Shown in pieces: positions 48,671 to 60,584 of a stretch of DNA of 60,584 nt. Below the pieces are notes generated by a model. That model ran no database searches. It worked only from the letters and a program-made list of their open reading frames with translations, and was not told the origin of the DNA. The stretch's first letter is position 1. Each line of letters starts with the position of its first letter. The stretch comes from Acidimicrobiia bacterium (GTDB lineage Bacteria > Actinomycetota > Acidimicrobiia > Acidimicrobiales > Bin134): positions 1 through 60,584 of the forward strand of contig VYCQ01000003.1 in the NCBI GenBank assembly GCA_009843865.1, in the 5' to 3' direction. A program made the position numbers and the translations under genes.

Positions 48671-48779
48671 GCAGGTTAAGCCTAAGACGTTTGAGCCTGG
48701 GGCCTTTAAACCTAGAGCAGGGCCTTATGAACTGGTGCTGTCATGTTAAAGCTACGATTGCAGCCACCAAGACCCTGCC

Positions 48780-49475
48780 ATGTTGATCTTGGGCATTGAG
48801 TCGGCCACTCAGCAAGTGGGCTGCGCCCTTGGCGGGCACGAAGGTGTGCTGGCATCAGCTCATAGCGCGCGAGGTCGCCGCCATGCCGAAGCAATCGCTC
48901 CTCAGGTGCAGTTTGTCGCCCAACAAGCCCGTGTGGAACTGCAAGATGTGAGCTGTGTGGCAGTAGATCTCGGCCCGGGTCTTTACACCGGTCTACGGGT
49001 GGGTATATCTAGTGCGATGGCTATCGCTTACGCTCTAGGAGTGCCGATGATTGGTGTGTCTAGCCTTGATCTCTTGGCATTTGCAGTGCGCCATACGAAT
49101 CGGCTGATCGTGGCGGCTATTGACGCGCGGCGCAGTGAGCTGTTTTACGCTTGCTATCGGCAAGTGCCGGGAGGCATCCAGCGAATAACCAAAGCACAAG
49201 TTGGGACACCTCACGACCTCGCAACGGAACTCTCGGCTGCCAACGAAGAAAAACTGCTAGTTGGCGACGGTGCAAGACGCTATTGCGAAGATTTTGATCG
49301 CCTACAAAAAACTGAAATCGCTGAGCAGGGATTGGCCCATCCTTCGGCTTCCTCACTTGTGCAACTAGCCCACGCACGGGCTTTGCGCGAAGAGTTTGTG
49401 AAACCCTGGGAACTAAAGCCAATTTACTTGCGAATGCCCGATGCCGACATCAACTGGAACACCCACAATTCGTAA
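48780..49475 (+). CDS. tsaB: tRNA t6A-synthesis protein TsaB
   Basis: A 231-residue ASKHA-fold partner of TsaD without catalytic metal site. 'ILGIESATQQVGCAL', 'VAVDLGPGLYTGLRVG' and 'AIDARRSELFYACY' mark it. The gap before it (109 bases) has no obvious element. Confidence 0.94.
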   Translation: MLILGIESATQQVGCALGGHEGVLASAHSARGRRHAEAIAPQVQFVAQQARVELQDVSCVAVDLGPGLYTGLRVGISSAMAIAYALGVPMIGVSSLDLLAFAVRHTNRLIVAAIDARRSELFYACYRQVPGGIQRITKAQVGTPHDLATELSAANEEKLLVGDGARRYCEDFDRLQKTEIAEQGLAHPSASSLVQLAHARALREEFVKPWELKPIYLRMPDADINWNTHNS

Positions 49476-49487
49476 CAACTTCTAAAG

Positions 49488-50078
49488 ATGACTTGCTCCA
49501 CTCACCCACAAACCACCATGAAACGCCACCAAATCACCATTAAACAAATGCAAACAACACAGCTCAACGAGGTGATGGCTATAGATGCCGCTTGTTATCG
49601 GGTGCCCTGGCCCAAAACTGTTTACGAGGCTGAACTTGCCTGCATCAGCAATCGCTGTTACCTAGTTGCTTATCTACAATCGCAGCAACCCCAATCAAAC
49701 AACACGCTTGGCACCATAGTTGGCCACGGAGGTGTGTCGTTTGAAGCCGACGCAGCTCATATAACGACCCTTACCGTGGCCCCACAATGGAGAGGCCACG
49801 GTGTCGGCATCCGCTTGTTCTTAGCCCTCGCAGTGGCCGCCCGCAAACACAAAGAATCGCTAATGCTAGAAGTGGGTGCCGACAACCCAACCGCGCAATC
49901 CCTCTATCGACGCTTTGGGTTAGCCCCTGTAGGCATTCGCAGGGGATACTACGCCAAAATGGGGTTAAGCGATATAGGTTTATCTCCCGATGCAGTGGTG
50001 ATGCGCGCCGATAACATCCAAGAACCCGACTACGCCAGCCGCTTAGCCAAAATCGCGCTTGAACTAGAACACACATGA
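49488..50078 (+). CDS. rimI: Ribosomal protein S18-alanine N-acetyltransferase RimI-like
   Basis: A GNAT acetyltransferase with the acetyl-CoA loop in 'VAPQWRGHGVGIRLF' and 'EVGADNPTAQSLYRRFG'. The start may be ATG 49518 ('MKRHQITI'), 10 codons in, which better fits the family. Placed between tsaB and tsaD as in many Gram-positives; overlaps tsaD by ATGA. Confidence 0.9.
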   Translation: MTCSTHPQTTMKRHQITIKQMQTTQLNEVMAIDAACYRVPWPKTVYEAELACISNRCYLVAYLQSQQPQSNNTLGTIVGHGGVSFEADAAHITTLTVAPQWRGHGVGIRLFLALAVAARKHKESLMLEVGADNPTAQSLYRRFGLAPVGIRRGYYAKMGLSDIGLSPDAVVMRADNIQEPDYASRLAKIALELEHT

Positions 50079-51136
50079 TAGACCAAAAACCCCCGAATAA
50101 GATTGTCCACCACGCTACGCCTGGAATCGCTGAGGTGCAGTTTGTTTTAGGCATCGAAACTTCCTGCGATGAGACCGCCGCCGCCGTAGTGTCAGGATCC
50201 AACAACGTGTTGTCATCAGTAATCAGCAGCCAAGTTGACCTACATGCTCGCTACGGCGGAGTAGTACCAGAAGTCGCTAGCCGAGCTCATGTTGAGATGC
50301 TCACACCCGTGATTGCTCAAGCTGTAGTTGAAGCAGGTCTCAATGATGGTGACATCCAAGCAGTAGCCGCCACAGCAGGCCCCGGTCTGATTGGTGCGCT
50401 GCTAGTTGGAGTGAGCGCAGCTAAATCACTAGCACTGATTTGGGATGTGCCATTTGTGGCGGTTAACCACCTTGAAGCCCACCTGTACTCTTCGTTTCTT
50501 GAAGAACCAGACTTAGAACTACCAATGGTTATCTTATTGGTATCGGGAGGCCACACCCTGTTGGTGCTAATGGAGGCATTCGGGAAATACCGTCTCATCG
50601 GTCAGACCTTAGATGATGCCGCAGGAGAGGCCTTTGACAAAGTTGCCCGCTTTATGGATTTGGGCTACCCGGGCGGACCCGTAATCGATCACCTAGCAAT
50701 CACCGGCAACCCCGTAGCGGTGGCCTTTCCTCGACCTATGCACGACGACGGCTACGATTTTTCCTTTAGCGGCCTCAAAACGGCAGTAATAAACCATATG
50801 CGCAAAAACCCCAATTCAGATGTAGCCGACGTGGCTGCTTCTTTCCAAGAAGCCGTGGTGGACGTGCTCATCCATAAAGCACGCAAAGCAGCTCAGCAAT
50901 TCGGAGCTAAGGGTCTATGCCTCTCCGGCGGAGTAGCCGCCAACTCCTTGTTACGAGAACGTCTGTTGAACGTATGCAACGAAGACAGCATCAGGGGATT
51001 TCTCCCCAGCCGCTCTATGTGTACAGACAACGCCGCGATGGTGGCTGCGGTTGGGTGGCATCGTCTGCACCTAGACGGACCATCGCCGTTGGACTCTGGA
51101 GCCGACCCTAACCTTGCTCTGCCACTGCTCACTTAA
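50075..51136 (+). CDS. tsaD: tRNA N6-adenosine threonylcarbamoyltransferase TsaD
   Basis: Transfers the threonylcarbamoyl group to A37. The 353-residue protein has 'GIETSCDETAAAVV', the metal-binding 'VNHLEAHLYS', 'FSFSGLKTAV' and 'CLSGGVAANSLLR'. ~20 residues before the canonical start are extra, so the real start may be a little downstream. Stop TAA, followed by the groES promoter region. Confidence 0.95.
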   Translation: MIDQKPPNKIVHHATPGIAEVQFVLGIETSCDETAAAVVSGSNNVLSSVISSQVDLHARYGGVVPEVASRAHVEMLTPVIAQAVVEAGLNDGDIQAVAATAGPGLIGALLVGVSAAKSLALIWDVPFVAVNHLEAHLYSSFLEEPDLELPMVILLVSGGHTLLVLMEAFGKYRLIGQTLDDAAGEAFDKVARFMDLGYPGGPVIDHLAITGNPVAVAFPRPMHDDGYDFSFSGLKTAVINHMRKNPNSDVADVAASFQEAVVDVLIHKARKAAQQFGAKGLCLSGGVAANSLLRERLLNVCNEDSIRGFLPSRSMCTDNAAMVAAVGWHRLHLDGPSPLDSGADPNLALPLLT

Positions 51137-51165
51137 TCTCGCTAATCAATTCGTAACTTTTAGAG

Positions 51166-51195
51166 TTGCTATTTCTCTAACTCACCCCGTATCCT
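51166..51195 (+). promoter_or_regulatory. Probable groES-groEL promoter
   Basis: TTGCTA (51166-51171) and TATCCT (51190-51195) are 18 bases apart. The -10 box abuts the CIRCE operator, so HrcA binding would block the start site. Confidence 0.5.
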
Positions 51196-51221
51196 TAGCA
51201 CTCGCGTATCGAGAGTGCTAA
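51195..51221. promoter_or_regulatory. CIRCE operator (HrcA site)
   Basis: TTAGCACTC (51195-51203), nine spacer bases, GAGTGCTAA (51213-51221): an exact match to the CIRCE consensus. It lies 29 bases before the groES start, so the heat-shock repressor HrcA should control groES-groEL. Confidence 0.97.
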
Positions 51222-51250
51222 AACTCAAACTCAACCATTGGGAGGCCAAA

Positions 51251-53193
<1,943 letters not shown>

Positions 53194-53210
53194 GTCTATA
53201 GTGAACACAG

Positions 53211-54374
53211 GTGGCTGAGCTTGAAATTGGACTAGGCAAAACCGCACGACGGGCTTATGGGTTTGATGACATCGCCATCGTTCCCTCGCGTCGCACTCGC
53301 GACCCTGAAGATGTAGACATCTCTTGGGAAATTGATGCCTATCGTTTTGAGTTGCCGCTTATGGCCTCGGCGATGGACGGCGTGGTCAGCCCTGAAACTG
53401 CAATAGCTATTGGCCACCTCGGCGGGGTGGCGGTACTCAACCTAGAAGGGCTCTGGACTCGTTACGAAGATCCTGCACCTATCCTAACTGAGATCGCCTC
53501 TCAACCCCCTGAAAAAGCCACTTTAGGCTTGCAAGAGTGCTACACCGAACCCATCAAGCACGAGTTGATTGGTCAACGTATCCGTCAAATCAAAGATGCT
53601 GGTGTGGTGTCATGCGCTTCAGTCACGCCGCAACGCACTGAAGAATTCGCGCCACACATGCTGGCAGCAGAGCTAGATCTCATGGTGATTCAGGGCACGG
53701 TGATCACAGCCGAACATAAATCCAAAACGCAAAAACCACTCAACCTCAAACAATTCGTGCGCCAACTAGAGATCCCTATAATCGTAGGGGGATGCGCTAG
53801 CTATGATGCTGCACTTCACCTGATGCGCACCGGAGCAGCTGGTATATTAGTAGGAGTTGGGCCAGGCCAAGCCTGCACAACCCGCGGTGTGTTAGGTATC
53901 GGAGTGCCTCAGGCAACAGCTATCGCCGATGCTAGAGCTGCGCGCATGCGGCATCTAGATGAAACCGGCGTTTACGTCCACATCATCGCCGATGGAGGAA
54001 TAGCCACTGGAGGTGATATAGCCAAGGCCATAGTGTGCGGAGCCGATGCGGTGATGATCGGCTCTCCTCTAGCAGCCGCCCACGAAGCCCCCGGACTCGG
54101 ATACCACTGGGGCATGGCTACCTTCCACCCCACCCTGCCTCGAGGTGCCAGAGTGCAAACCACTCCTCGGGGTACCCTACAAGAAGTGCTCTTAGGGCCT
54201 GCTCAAGAAAATGATGGCCGCTTAAATCTCTTTGGAGGACTTCGCACTTCAATGGCTACCTGTGGGTACGAATCGCTAAAAGAGTTTCAAAAAGCCGAGT
54301 TGATGATCGCCCCGGCACTACAAACTGAAGGCAAATCGTTACAACGCTCTCAGGGTATCGGCATGGGCAGGTGA
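53211..54374 (+). CDS. GuaB3 family IMP dehydrogenase-related protein
   Basis: A 387-residue TIM-barrel of the GuaB3 type found in Actinomycetota and cyanobacteria, lacking CBS domains. The catalytic-cysteine loop is '[15 protein letters not shown]'. '[20 protein letters not shown]' binds phosphate. It starts at GTG 53211 and overlaps guaA by GTGA, so it likely feeds XMP to GMP synthase or moderates purine balance. Confidence 0.93.
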   Translation: MAELEIGLGKTARRAYGFDDIAIVPSRRTRDPEDVDISWEIDAYRFELPLMASAMDGVVSPETAIAIGHLGGVAVLNLEGLWTRYEDPAPILTEIASQPPEKATLGLQECYTEPIKHELIGQRIRQIKDAGVVSCASVTPQRTEEFAPHMLAAELDLMVIQGTVITAEHKSKTQKPLNLKQFVRQLEIPIIVGGCASYDAALHLMRTGAAGILVGVGPGQACTTRGVLGIGVPQATAIADARAARMRHLDETGVYVHIIADGGIATGGDIAKAIVCGADAVMIGSPLAAAHEAPGLGYHWGMATFHPTLPRGARVQTTPRGTLQEVLLGPAQENDGRLNLFGGLRTSMATCGYESLKEFQKAELMIAPALQTEGKSLQRSQGIGMGR

Positions 54375-55930
54375 CCAAGCCACAACATCCGGTCTTGGTG
54401 GTAGATTTTGGTGCTCAATACGCTCAACTCATAGCTCGACGGGTGCGAGAAGCCCACATCTACAGCGAGATCGTACCCCACTCAATCAGCGCTGAGCAGT
54501 TGGCTGACCGCCAGCCCGGGGCACTCATTTTCTCAGGGGGCCCGAAATCAGTTCACATAGACGGATCACCACGCATCCATCCCGACATCTACAAGTTAGG
54601 CATCCCTACATTGGGAATCTGTTATGGGGCTCAGCTCATCGCCCACGATCTTGGCGGCAAAGTAACTCACACCGGCATTGGCGAATACGGGCGCACCCCC
54701 CTGAGTCTCCATAAAAAAGGAATGCTGCTCACTACTTGGGCCAGCGCTTCAAACACCCCAAACACCGAGCAGCAAGTATGGATGAGCCACTTTGATTCCA
54801 TCACCCACCTACCTGAAGATTTCGTAATAACCGCTCATACGCCACAAGCCCCTATTGCCGCTTTCGAAAACACCCAGCAACGCATTTTCGGCGTGCAGTT
54901 TCACCCCGAAGTTGCTCACACTCCCGCTGGACAAAAGATCCTAGAACAGTTCCTTTATGAAGGAGCAGACTTATCGCCTAATTGGACCACTAAGTCATTT
55001 ATTGATGAGGCCATCGTCGGCATACAAACCCAAATCGGTCAAAACCGCGCAATATGCGGGCTGTCAGGCGGTGTGGACTCAGCGGTTGCCGCAGCCCTGG
55101 TTCATCGCGCTATAGGCAATCACCTAACATGCGTGTTCGTAGACACCGGCCTGATGCGTCAAAACGAAGGCCAGCATATAATCAATGCTTTCCGCCGCTC
55201 TCAAGGGATTGATCTGATCGCCGTTGATGCTTCCGAACGATTCTTTGCATCTCTTGCGGGGATTACCGAGCCCGAAGAAAAACGCAAAATCATCGGCGAG
55301 CTGTTTATTCGAGTGTTTGAGGACACTGCCGAACAAATGAACAAAGCTAACTTTTTGGTTCAAGGTACGCTTTACCCCGATGTAATTGAGTCTGGCTCTC
55401 ATACCGCAGCAAAGATCAAAAGCCATCACAATGTAGGTGGCATCCCCGAAAAAATGAACTTTGAGCTTGTGGAACCTCTGAAAGATCTGTTCAAAGACGA
55501 GGTACGCGCTATTGGTACTGAGTTGGGCTTGCCTAATGAAATTGTTTGGCGTCACCCCTTCCCCGGCCCAGGTCTCGGCGTGAGAGTGATAGGAGAAATA
55601 ACACCCCACAAAGTTACGCTGTTAACTAAAGCCGATGCCATAGTCCGAGCAGAGATCACCGCTGCGGGGCTAGAACAGCACATTTGGCAAACCTTTGCTG
55701 TGCTGCCCGACATCCGCACCGTAGGTATCATGGGCGACGAGCGCACCTACGGGCACCTTGTGGTGATCAGAGCCGTCACCAGCGAAGATGCCATGACAGC
55801 AGACTGGGCTCGACTGCCTTATGAGTTACTAGAGAAGATGTCTAACCGCATCATCAACGAGGTGAAGGGCATCAATCGAGTGGCTTACGACATCACTTCT
55901 AAGCCTCCGGGCACAATTGAATGGGAATAG
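54371..55930 (+). CDS. guaA: GMP synthase (glutamine-hydrolysing)
   Basis: Makes GMP from XMP. The 519-residue enzyme has the glutaminase Cys in '[12 protein letters not shown]' and His/Glu in '[11 protein letters not shown]', the ATP-pyrophosphatase loop '[13 protein letters not shown]', and the dimerisation end '[20 protein letters not shown]'. GTG start inside the GTGA overlap. Confidence 0.98.
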   Translation: MTKPQHPVLVVDFGAQYAQLIARRVREAHIYSEIVPHSISAEQLADRQPGALIFSGGPKSVHIDGSPRIHPDIYKLGIPTLGICYGAQLIAHDLGGKVTHTGIGEYGRTPLSLHKKGMLLTTWASASNTPNTEQQVWMSHFDSITHLPEDFVITAHTPQAPIAAFENTQQRIFGVQFHPEVAHTPAGQKILEQFLYEGADLSPNWTTKSFIDEAIVGIQTQIGQNRAICGLSGGVDSAVAAALVHRAIGNHLTCVFVDTGLMRQNEGQHIINAFRRSQGIDLIAVDASERFFASLAGITEPEEKRKIIGELFIRVFEDTAEQMNKANFLVQGTLYPDVIESGSHTAAKIKSHHNVGGIPEKMNFELVEPLKDLFKDEVRAIGTELGLPNEIVWRHPFPGPGLGVRVIGEITPHKVTLLTKADAIVRAEITAAGLEQHIWQTFAVLPDIRTVGIMGDERTYGHLVVIRAVTSEDAMTADWARLPYELLEKMSNRIINEVKGINRVAYDITSKPPGTIEWE

Positions 55931-55968
55931 CTGGTGAACAAAACCAAACACACCACTAGACCCAGACA

Positions 55969-58155
55969 ATGAAAAGCTCTCTACACACTGATCTACAAGT
56001 GGGGGGGATGACCTGTGGTGCCTGCGCAGTTCGGATTCAAAGTCGGCTGAACACAGTTAGCGGGGTCACTAGCACACAAGTAAGCCTCGTTACTGGTCGC
56101 GCCAGCATCACGCACGACCCATCGGTGAATGAAGCTGCTCTAGTACAAGAAATAACAGCCCTCGGTTACGAGGTGCTAGATAAACGCACCGCTGAACAAA
56201 GCGCAACAAAACACCAAACAGATCTGTACCAACGCTTGTTGATAGCTACGGCCCTGACGCTTCCGGTGGTGCTCATCTCAATGATTTCAGACCTGCATTT
56301 TGAAGGACACAAGTGGGTGGTGGCAGGGTTAACCACATTGGTGGTTGCCTGGTCGGGTTGGCCGTTCCACCGAGCTACTTGGTTAAACCTGCGACATGGC
56401 ACTACCACCATGGACACGTTAATTTCACTGGGTTCACTAGCTGCGTTCATCTGGTCGACTGTGGTGCTGATAGGCAACATAGGCGATGGTCACCTCTACT
56501 TTGAGACCAGCGCGGCCATCATCTCGCTGATTCTTTTGGGGAAGTGGCTTGAACTTCGAGCTAAGCACATCTCTGGAGATGCAATCCGAGCCCTAGCTAG
56601 CCATGCCGCCAACACCGCCCTTCTGACCGACGGCCGTGAAGTTGCTCTAGACAACCTCGCTATAGGGATGCAGTTCGTAGTACGTCCTGGAGAAAAGATT
56701 GCCACCGACGGCATTGTGGTGCAAGGCCGCTCAGCGGTGGACATGTCAATGATCACCGGCGAACCAATACCAACCGATGTGGCTGTAGGCGATGAGGTGA
56801 TCGGTGCCACCATCAACCTAGATGGCTCTCTTGTGGTGCAAGCAACCAAGGTGGGTGCCGACACGGCTTTGGCACAGATCATCAACCTGGTGAACCAAGC
56901 ACAAAGCAACCACACCAAGGTGCAACGCTTGGCTGACCGGGTAGCGGCGGTGTTCGTACCGGTGGTGATGCTAATTGCATTCTTATCGCTTGGCACATGG
57001 TTGTCGTTAGGCCACGACACACAAGAGGCCTTTACTGCTGCGGTCGCAGTGTTGATCATCGCCTGCCCTTGTACCTTAGGACTAGCAACCCCTCTAGCCA
57101 TGATGGTAGGTACTGGCAAAGCTGCGCAAATGGGGATAATCATCAAGGGTGGCGATGTTCTAGAAGACACCCGTGCAATAGATATGGTCGTATTAGACAA
57201 AACTGGCACGGTCACCGAAGCAAAAATGTCAGTAACCGGCGTGGTTGCCCCGGGGTTGGATGATGATGCAAGGCAACACCTAATTAAAATTGTGGCAATC
57301 GCAGAGACCCGCTCTGAGCATCCCATAGCGCGAGCCATCACCAACTTTACGGACACAAAGCCATCCGACCAACACGATATTTCGGCTTTTGAAAACCTAC
57401 CCGGTGCTGGGATTTTAGCAACCGTCAACGGCAAACAAGTGCAAGTGGGTCAACGTCACCTCTTTGAATATTTGCCTAATGCGCTTAAGGCCGCAGCCCT
57501 TGATACCGAGACCAGGGGTGCCACCACAGTGTTCGCTGGGCGCGAAGGCGCTGCGGAGATGATTATTGAGTTAACCGATCCCATAAAAGCGACCTCAAAA
57601 GAAGCAGTTGCAACATTGCAACGCCAAGGCTTAGAGGTGATGCTGCTAACCGGTGACAATGCCAGCACTGCTCGGTTTGTGGCCAGCGAGGTTGGCATCA
57701 GCACGCAGCCAGATGGCGGAATGCCAAACAACGGAGTAATCGCCGAGGTGCGTCCCGAAGACAAGACCGCGGTGATCCAGCAACTGCAAACCAAGGGTAA
57801 TCGAGTAGCAATGGTGGGTGACGGCATAAACGACTCGCCCGCCTTAGTGCAGGCTGATCTGGGCATCGCCGTTGGCACCGGAACAGACATAGCAATCCAA
57901 GCGTCAGATATCACAATTGTTTCTGGTGATCTGCGAGCCGTGGCCGATGCCATCGGGCTGGCGCGACGCACCTTAGCAACGATCAAAGGCAACTTGTTTT
58001 GGGCCTTCGCCTACAACACGGCTGCCATCCCACTAGCTGCAATAGGTGTGTTGAACCCCATAATTGCGGCAGCAGCCATGGGTCTGTCCTCGTTATTCGT
58101 AGTGTTCAACTCCCTACGCCTACGTTCTACACATCTCAACAGACCCAGCAAATAA
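55969..58155 (+). CDS. copA: Copper-exporting P1B-type ATPase
   Basis: A 728-residue heavy-metal pump. One N-terminal HMA domain has G-M-T-C-G-A-C (near 13-19), the membrane C-P-C motif is in '[17 protein letters not shown]', the phosphorylated Asp in '[12 protein letters not shown]' and the hinge in '[14 protein letters not shown]'. C-P-C indicates Cu(I), though Ag(I) is possible. No csoR or copper chaperone is adjacent. Confidence 0.95.
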   Translation: MKSSLHTDLQVGGMTCGACAVRIQSRLNTVSGVTSTQVSLVTGRASITHDPSVNEAALVQEITALGYEVLDKRTAEQSATKHQTDLYQRLLIATALTLPVVLISMISDLHFEGHKWVVAGLTTLVVAWSGWPFHRATWLNLRHGTTTMDTLISLGSLAAFIWSTVVLIGNIGDGHLYFETSAAIISLILLGKWLELRAKHISGDAIRALASHAANTALLTDGREVALDNLAIGMQFVVRPGEKIATDGIVVQGRSAVDMSMITGEPIPTDVAVGDEVIGATINLDGSLVVQATKVGADTALAQIINLVNQAQSNHTKVQRLADRVAAVFVPVVMLIAFLSLGTWLSLGHDTQEAFTAAVAVLIIACPCTLGLATPLAMMVGTGKAAQMGIIIKGGDVLEDTRAIDMVVLDKTGTVTEAKMSVTGVVAPGLDDDARQHLIKIVAIAETRSEHPIARAITNFTDTKPSDQHDISAFENLPGAGILATVNGKQVQVGQRHLFEYLPNALKAAALDTETRGATTVFAGREGAAEMIIELTDPIKATSKEAVATLQRQGLEVMLLTGDNASTARFVASEVGISTQPDGGMPNNGVIAEVRPEDKTAVIQQLQTKGNRVAMVGDGINDSPALVQADLGIAVGTGTDIAIQASDITIVSGDLRAVADAIGLARRTLATIKGNLFWAFAYNTAAIPLAAIGVLNPIIAAAAMGLSSLFVVFNSLRLRSTHLNRPSK

Positions 58156-58200
58156 ACAATCCTGATACAACGAAAAATGTCAGTGCCCCAAAAATCAAAC

Positions 58201-58344
58201 GGCCAATTGCCAAATAGAACCAACAAGTCAGTTGTTCCAACTGTCATACCCCGCCGCTAAGATGGCAATTAGGCCATACGACGCTTTGAATCATCAAGGT
58301 GCATTGGTCCAACCCACTGGGGCCCGCAAATTGCGGGTCCCAGT
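58201..58344. ncRNA. Candidate structured RNA or regulatory region between copA and the DUF3800 gene
   Basis: Three pairings fall in one non-coding stretch. GGCCAATTGCCA (58201-58212) pairs with 58263-58275 apart from one bulged base. A CAGTTG-TTC-CAACTG hairpin (58229-58243) sits inside it. A 12-bp hairpin (58316-58344) follows. I do not recognise a known family; strand is undetermined. Confidence 0.35.
58316..58344. terminator. Strong hairpin between convergent genes
   Basis: A 12-bp stem with one G-U pair and a 5-base AAATT loop: ACTGGGGCCCGC pairs with GCGGGTCCCAGT. There is no T-tract on either side, so termination is plausible only as a non-canonical (L-shaped) type. It lies between copA and the minus-strand DUF3800 gene. 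Confidence 0.5.
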
Positions 58345-58372
58345 CGCGTAGAACCGCTTACTTCTCAGCCTT

Positions 58373-59122
58373 CTAACTCGGCCATCTATCTCGCCAAGTA
58401 ACAACACGAGGACATATCCACCTCATATACAATCGTTGAATTTCTCTAGCTGATGGACGGTTGTCGTTGCTATCCAAGCACCGATCACGTCTATTAATAA
58501 TAAAAGCCACGAGATCGGCCAACTGAATACCACGATTTCTCTCAGACGGAACAAAATACACGTTGTCAACAATGTGCTCTGTCGTTCTGGCAATACCGAA
58601 AACAGAACCTATAGGACCGCCCGATTTCTGCATCTCACGAACAAGTTCAACAGCATATTGCTCCTCTTGATGATTCTGATCAGCAACAAGAAGCCCTCGT
58701 CGACACAATGGATCTGAGTTTGACGCTATCCATCCATCAATTTTCTCTGTCAGAAATTGCAATGCATACAAATGCGGACTTGCCCATGGTCCGCGCTGTG
58801 CCAGATCGGGCTTACTGATCGAAGCATGAGCAATATACGCATCAACCTCGGTAATCACAGTAAGAGCCTTCTCATACTCAGAAATCCGGGCATGAGACTC
58901 CACCCCATTCCACGGTCCACTACCCGAAAACAGCTCTTGGCCATGGTACTCCACAAGCTTAGCTGTTGTTGCTGCGCCTGCTGCTAATTCGTCAAGCAGC
59001 TTAGACAATTGAGACACCTTGTCCTCCCGAACCATGACCGCGACAAGATAGTGATACGGCTGATAAGGGTCATCGAGGCGTGACCCAGTATTCCCCGATT
59101 CATCCAAGTAACAAAGCAACAT
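58373..59122 (-). CDS. DUF3800 domain protein
   Basis: A 249-residue protein with the family features 'YLDESGN' at the start, 'LLVADQNHQEEQ' in the middle and 'GIQLADLVAFIINRR' near the end. The acidic residues give an RNase H-like layout. DUF3800 proteins are frequent in defence islands and mobile elements; biochemical role unknown. It is divergent from the restriction-like helicase, with about 100 bases between the starts. Confidence 0.85.
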   Translation of the reverse strand: MLLCYLDESGNTGSRLDDPYQPYHYLVAVMVREDKVSQLSKLLDELAAGAATTAKLVEYHGQELFSGSGPWNGVESHARISEYEKALTVITEVDAYIAHASISKPDLAQRGPWASPHLYALQFLTEKIDGWIASNSDPLCRRGLLVADQNHQEEQYAVELVREMQKSGGPIGSVFGIARTTEHIVDNVYFVPSERNRGIQLADLVAFIINRRDRCLDSNDNRPSAREIQRLYMRWICPRVVTWRDRWPS

Positions 59123-59224
59123 GAACTATGCAAGATACCCAGACACACATCAAATTGAGCTGATCTGACCCAACCAGATTGATTTGATAACCTTCGCACG
59201 ACATGACTGATAAAAACGGTGTCA

Positions 59225-60584
59225 ATGAGTAAAGCTGGCTGGGATCCAGCGACTGATCCGATCCTGTGCTCGCCATATGACCCGCCCGATCGGCACTGGG
59301 CGCTAGACGATTTCGGACGAGCAGAGCGGGGCAAAGCACCCATTGCAGGCCGGCGCCAACCAGTAAACATCAGCGTTCCCGAAGATCAAAAGGCCGGTCG
59401 CCAGCAGATAATGGGCCTGAATGACCGCAAAGTAAATCAGACAGTACAAAAGATCAGAGCCGAGGTAGCTCAATGGCGGGCCGACAACTACCAGGGCATA
59501 ACAGCCACCACCCGGCGGTTACTCCAACATTGGACCGACCCTCAGGCCATGAAACACCGGCTGTTCTTCGCCCAAGTAGAAGCAGCAGAAACGCTCATCT
59601 GGCTGCGCGAGGCAACCACCCGCCAAAATCCGCTCCGCCGGGAGCTAGAAGCCGAAGCCCGAAAACATAACGACGGACTGGTGCGGCTATGCGCCAAGAT
59701 GGCCACCGGCACGGGCAAGACGGCGGTGATGGGCATGGTCATCACCTGGCAAACGCTGAACGCAGCCCGCTCCACCCGTACCCGCAACGTTCAACACACC
59801 GACCGGTTCGTTGTGTTCGCCCCTGGACACACAGTGCGAGAGCGGCTCGGAGTACTCCTGCCTTCAAATCCAAACAACGTGTACGACGACATGGGCATCG
59901 TCCCCCACGACATGCGCTCAATGCTCAACCGGGCCAAAGTGCGCATCGTGAACTTCCAAGCATTCACTTCAAAAGATCTAATAAACGATGGCCCGGCCCG
60001 CAAGCTCTTGGGCAAGGCCCGGAGCGAAGACATCGAAACCTGGGAGGCAGCGGTGCGCCGAGTGTTAGGCGACCTCATCGCCAGCGCCGGGCGCAATGGA
60101 GTGTGCGTGATAAACGACGAGGCCCACCACTGCTATCTGCCACCAGAGCAAAAGCGGGCCCGGGCCGACAAAGATGAAGACCGAAGAGCAGCGGTGTGGT
60201 TCAACACCATTCGAGCACTGCGCGACATGAGGGCATTAGGCCGATCTGACGCGCAAAGCGGACAAGCTCATCCGGTGCTGGACTTCTCAGCCACGCCGCT
60301 GTGAATCGACACCGCCAGCAAGTCCGAGCCCGAGCAGTTTCAGTGGGTGGCCTCGGATTTCGGGCTCATGGATGCCATTGAATCAGGACTGGTAAAGGTG
60401 CCGCGGGTACCCATCGACGACGACAGCACCCGAGACGAGACGGTGTGGAGACGACTGCACCAGAACACCAGGCCCAAAAACCTTAAAGAGTGGTTCGCCG
60501 ATCCCGATAACATCGGACAGCTTCCTCTGACTCTGAACAACGCCGTGGTCGCGGTGATCGAAGACTGGAAACGCACCCTGGAGG
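59225..60584 (+). CDS. Type III restriction-like DEAD/DEAH helicase, interrupted by an in-frame TGA and cut by the window end
   Basis: An SF2 helicase resembling the Res subunit of type III restriction systems (BPTD_3080-like). It has Walker A 'MATGTGKTAVMG' near 160, the box 'INDEAHHCY' near 297, and motif III 'DFSATPL' near 355. Directly after that Leu is a TGA (60302-60304); the same frame then continues open for 93 codons to the window edge with 'WVASDFGLMDAIESGLVKVP', clearly the same protein. An aromatic residue (Y/F/W) is expected at that place, so TGG to TGA is the likely change. ATG 59225 is preferred over GTG 59219. Base use is more G+C-rich than the neighbours, suggesting transfer. 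The cognate methyltransferase would lie beyond the window. Confidence 0.8.

Overview
The window looks like a piece of an actinobacterial genome, most likely class Acidimicrobiia or a close aquatic relative. This is inferred from the ribosomal operon order, the zinc-type S14, a GuaB3-type IMP dehydrogenase next to guaA, acidic tails on ribosomal proteins, and roughly 50% G+C. I did no database search. The first 52 bases are a pure C run, best read as a contig-end or sequencing artefact. The last gene runs off the right end.

Layout. 0-4.5 kb: a secreted arylsulfotransferase-like surface protein (5' partial) and an orphan lipoprotein solute-binding protein, closed by a strong bidirectional terminator. 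4.6-5.6 kb (minus strand): an odd membrane protein that joins a RelB/DinJ-like ribbon-helix-helix domain to a transmembrane helix and a histidine-rich tail. 5.8-10 kb: sulfate uptake (SLC13 type), fused ATP sulfurylase/APS kinase, and an iron-sulfur APS reductase, a compact sulfate-assimilation set. 10-18.6 kb: ammonium transporter, LarE, a Liv-type amino-acid ABC transporter without its binding protein, and the PII-modifying enzyme GlnD. 18.7-24.7 kb: accessory or defence-like stretch, with a one-chain DNA methyltransferase with a nuclease-like N-terminus, thiol peroxidase, and a tightly coupled three-gene operon (two unrecognised proteins plus a metallo-beta-lactamase-fold hydrolase). A minus-strand AI-2E-family membrane protein follows.

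26-43 kb is the large ribosomal protein cluster: L3, L4, L23, L2, S19, L22, S3, L16, L29, S17, L14, L24, L5, S14, S8, L6, L18, S5, L30, L15, SecY, Adk, IF-1, L36, S13, S11, S4, RpoA, L17, TruA, L13, S9. Neither S10 at the head nor methionine aminopeptidase after adk is present. 42.8-58.2 kb is housekeeping: GlmM, RarA, NAD(P)HX repair enzyme, alanine racemase, the t6A/acetylation set TsaE-TsaB-RimI-TsaD, GroES-GroEL behind a perfect CIRCE operator, GuaB3-GuaA and a copper P-type ATPase. 58.2-60.6 kb is again accessory: a structured intergenic region, a DUF3800 protein and a type III-restriction-like helicase.

The most interesting items are the ribbon-helix-helix/membrane/His-rich fusion, the three-gene metallo-hydrolase operon, and two accessory genes (22.5 kb and 60.3 kb) that each carry one in-frame TGA where tryptophan is expected. 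TGA is an ordinary stop elsewhere in the window, so these are most simply nonsense mutations or sequence errors, but readthrough deserves a check.
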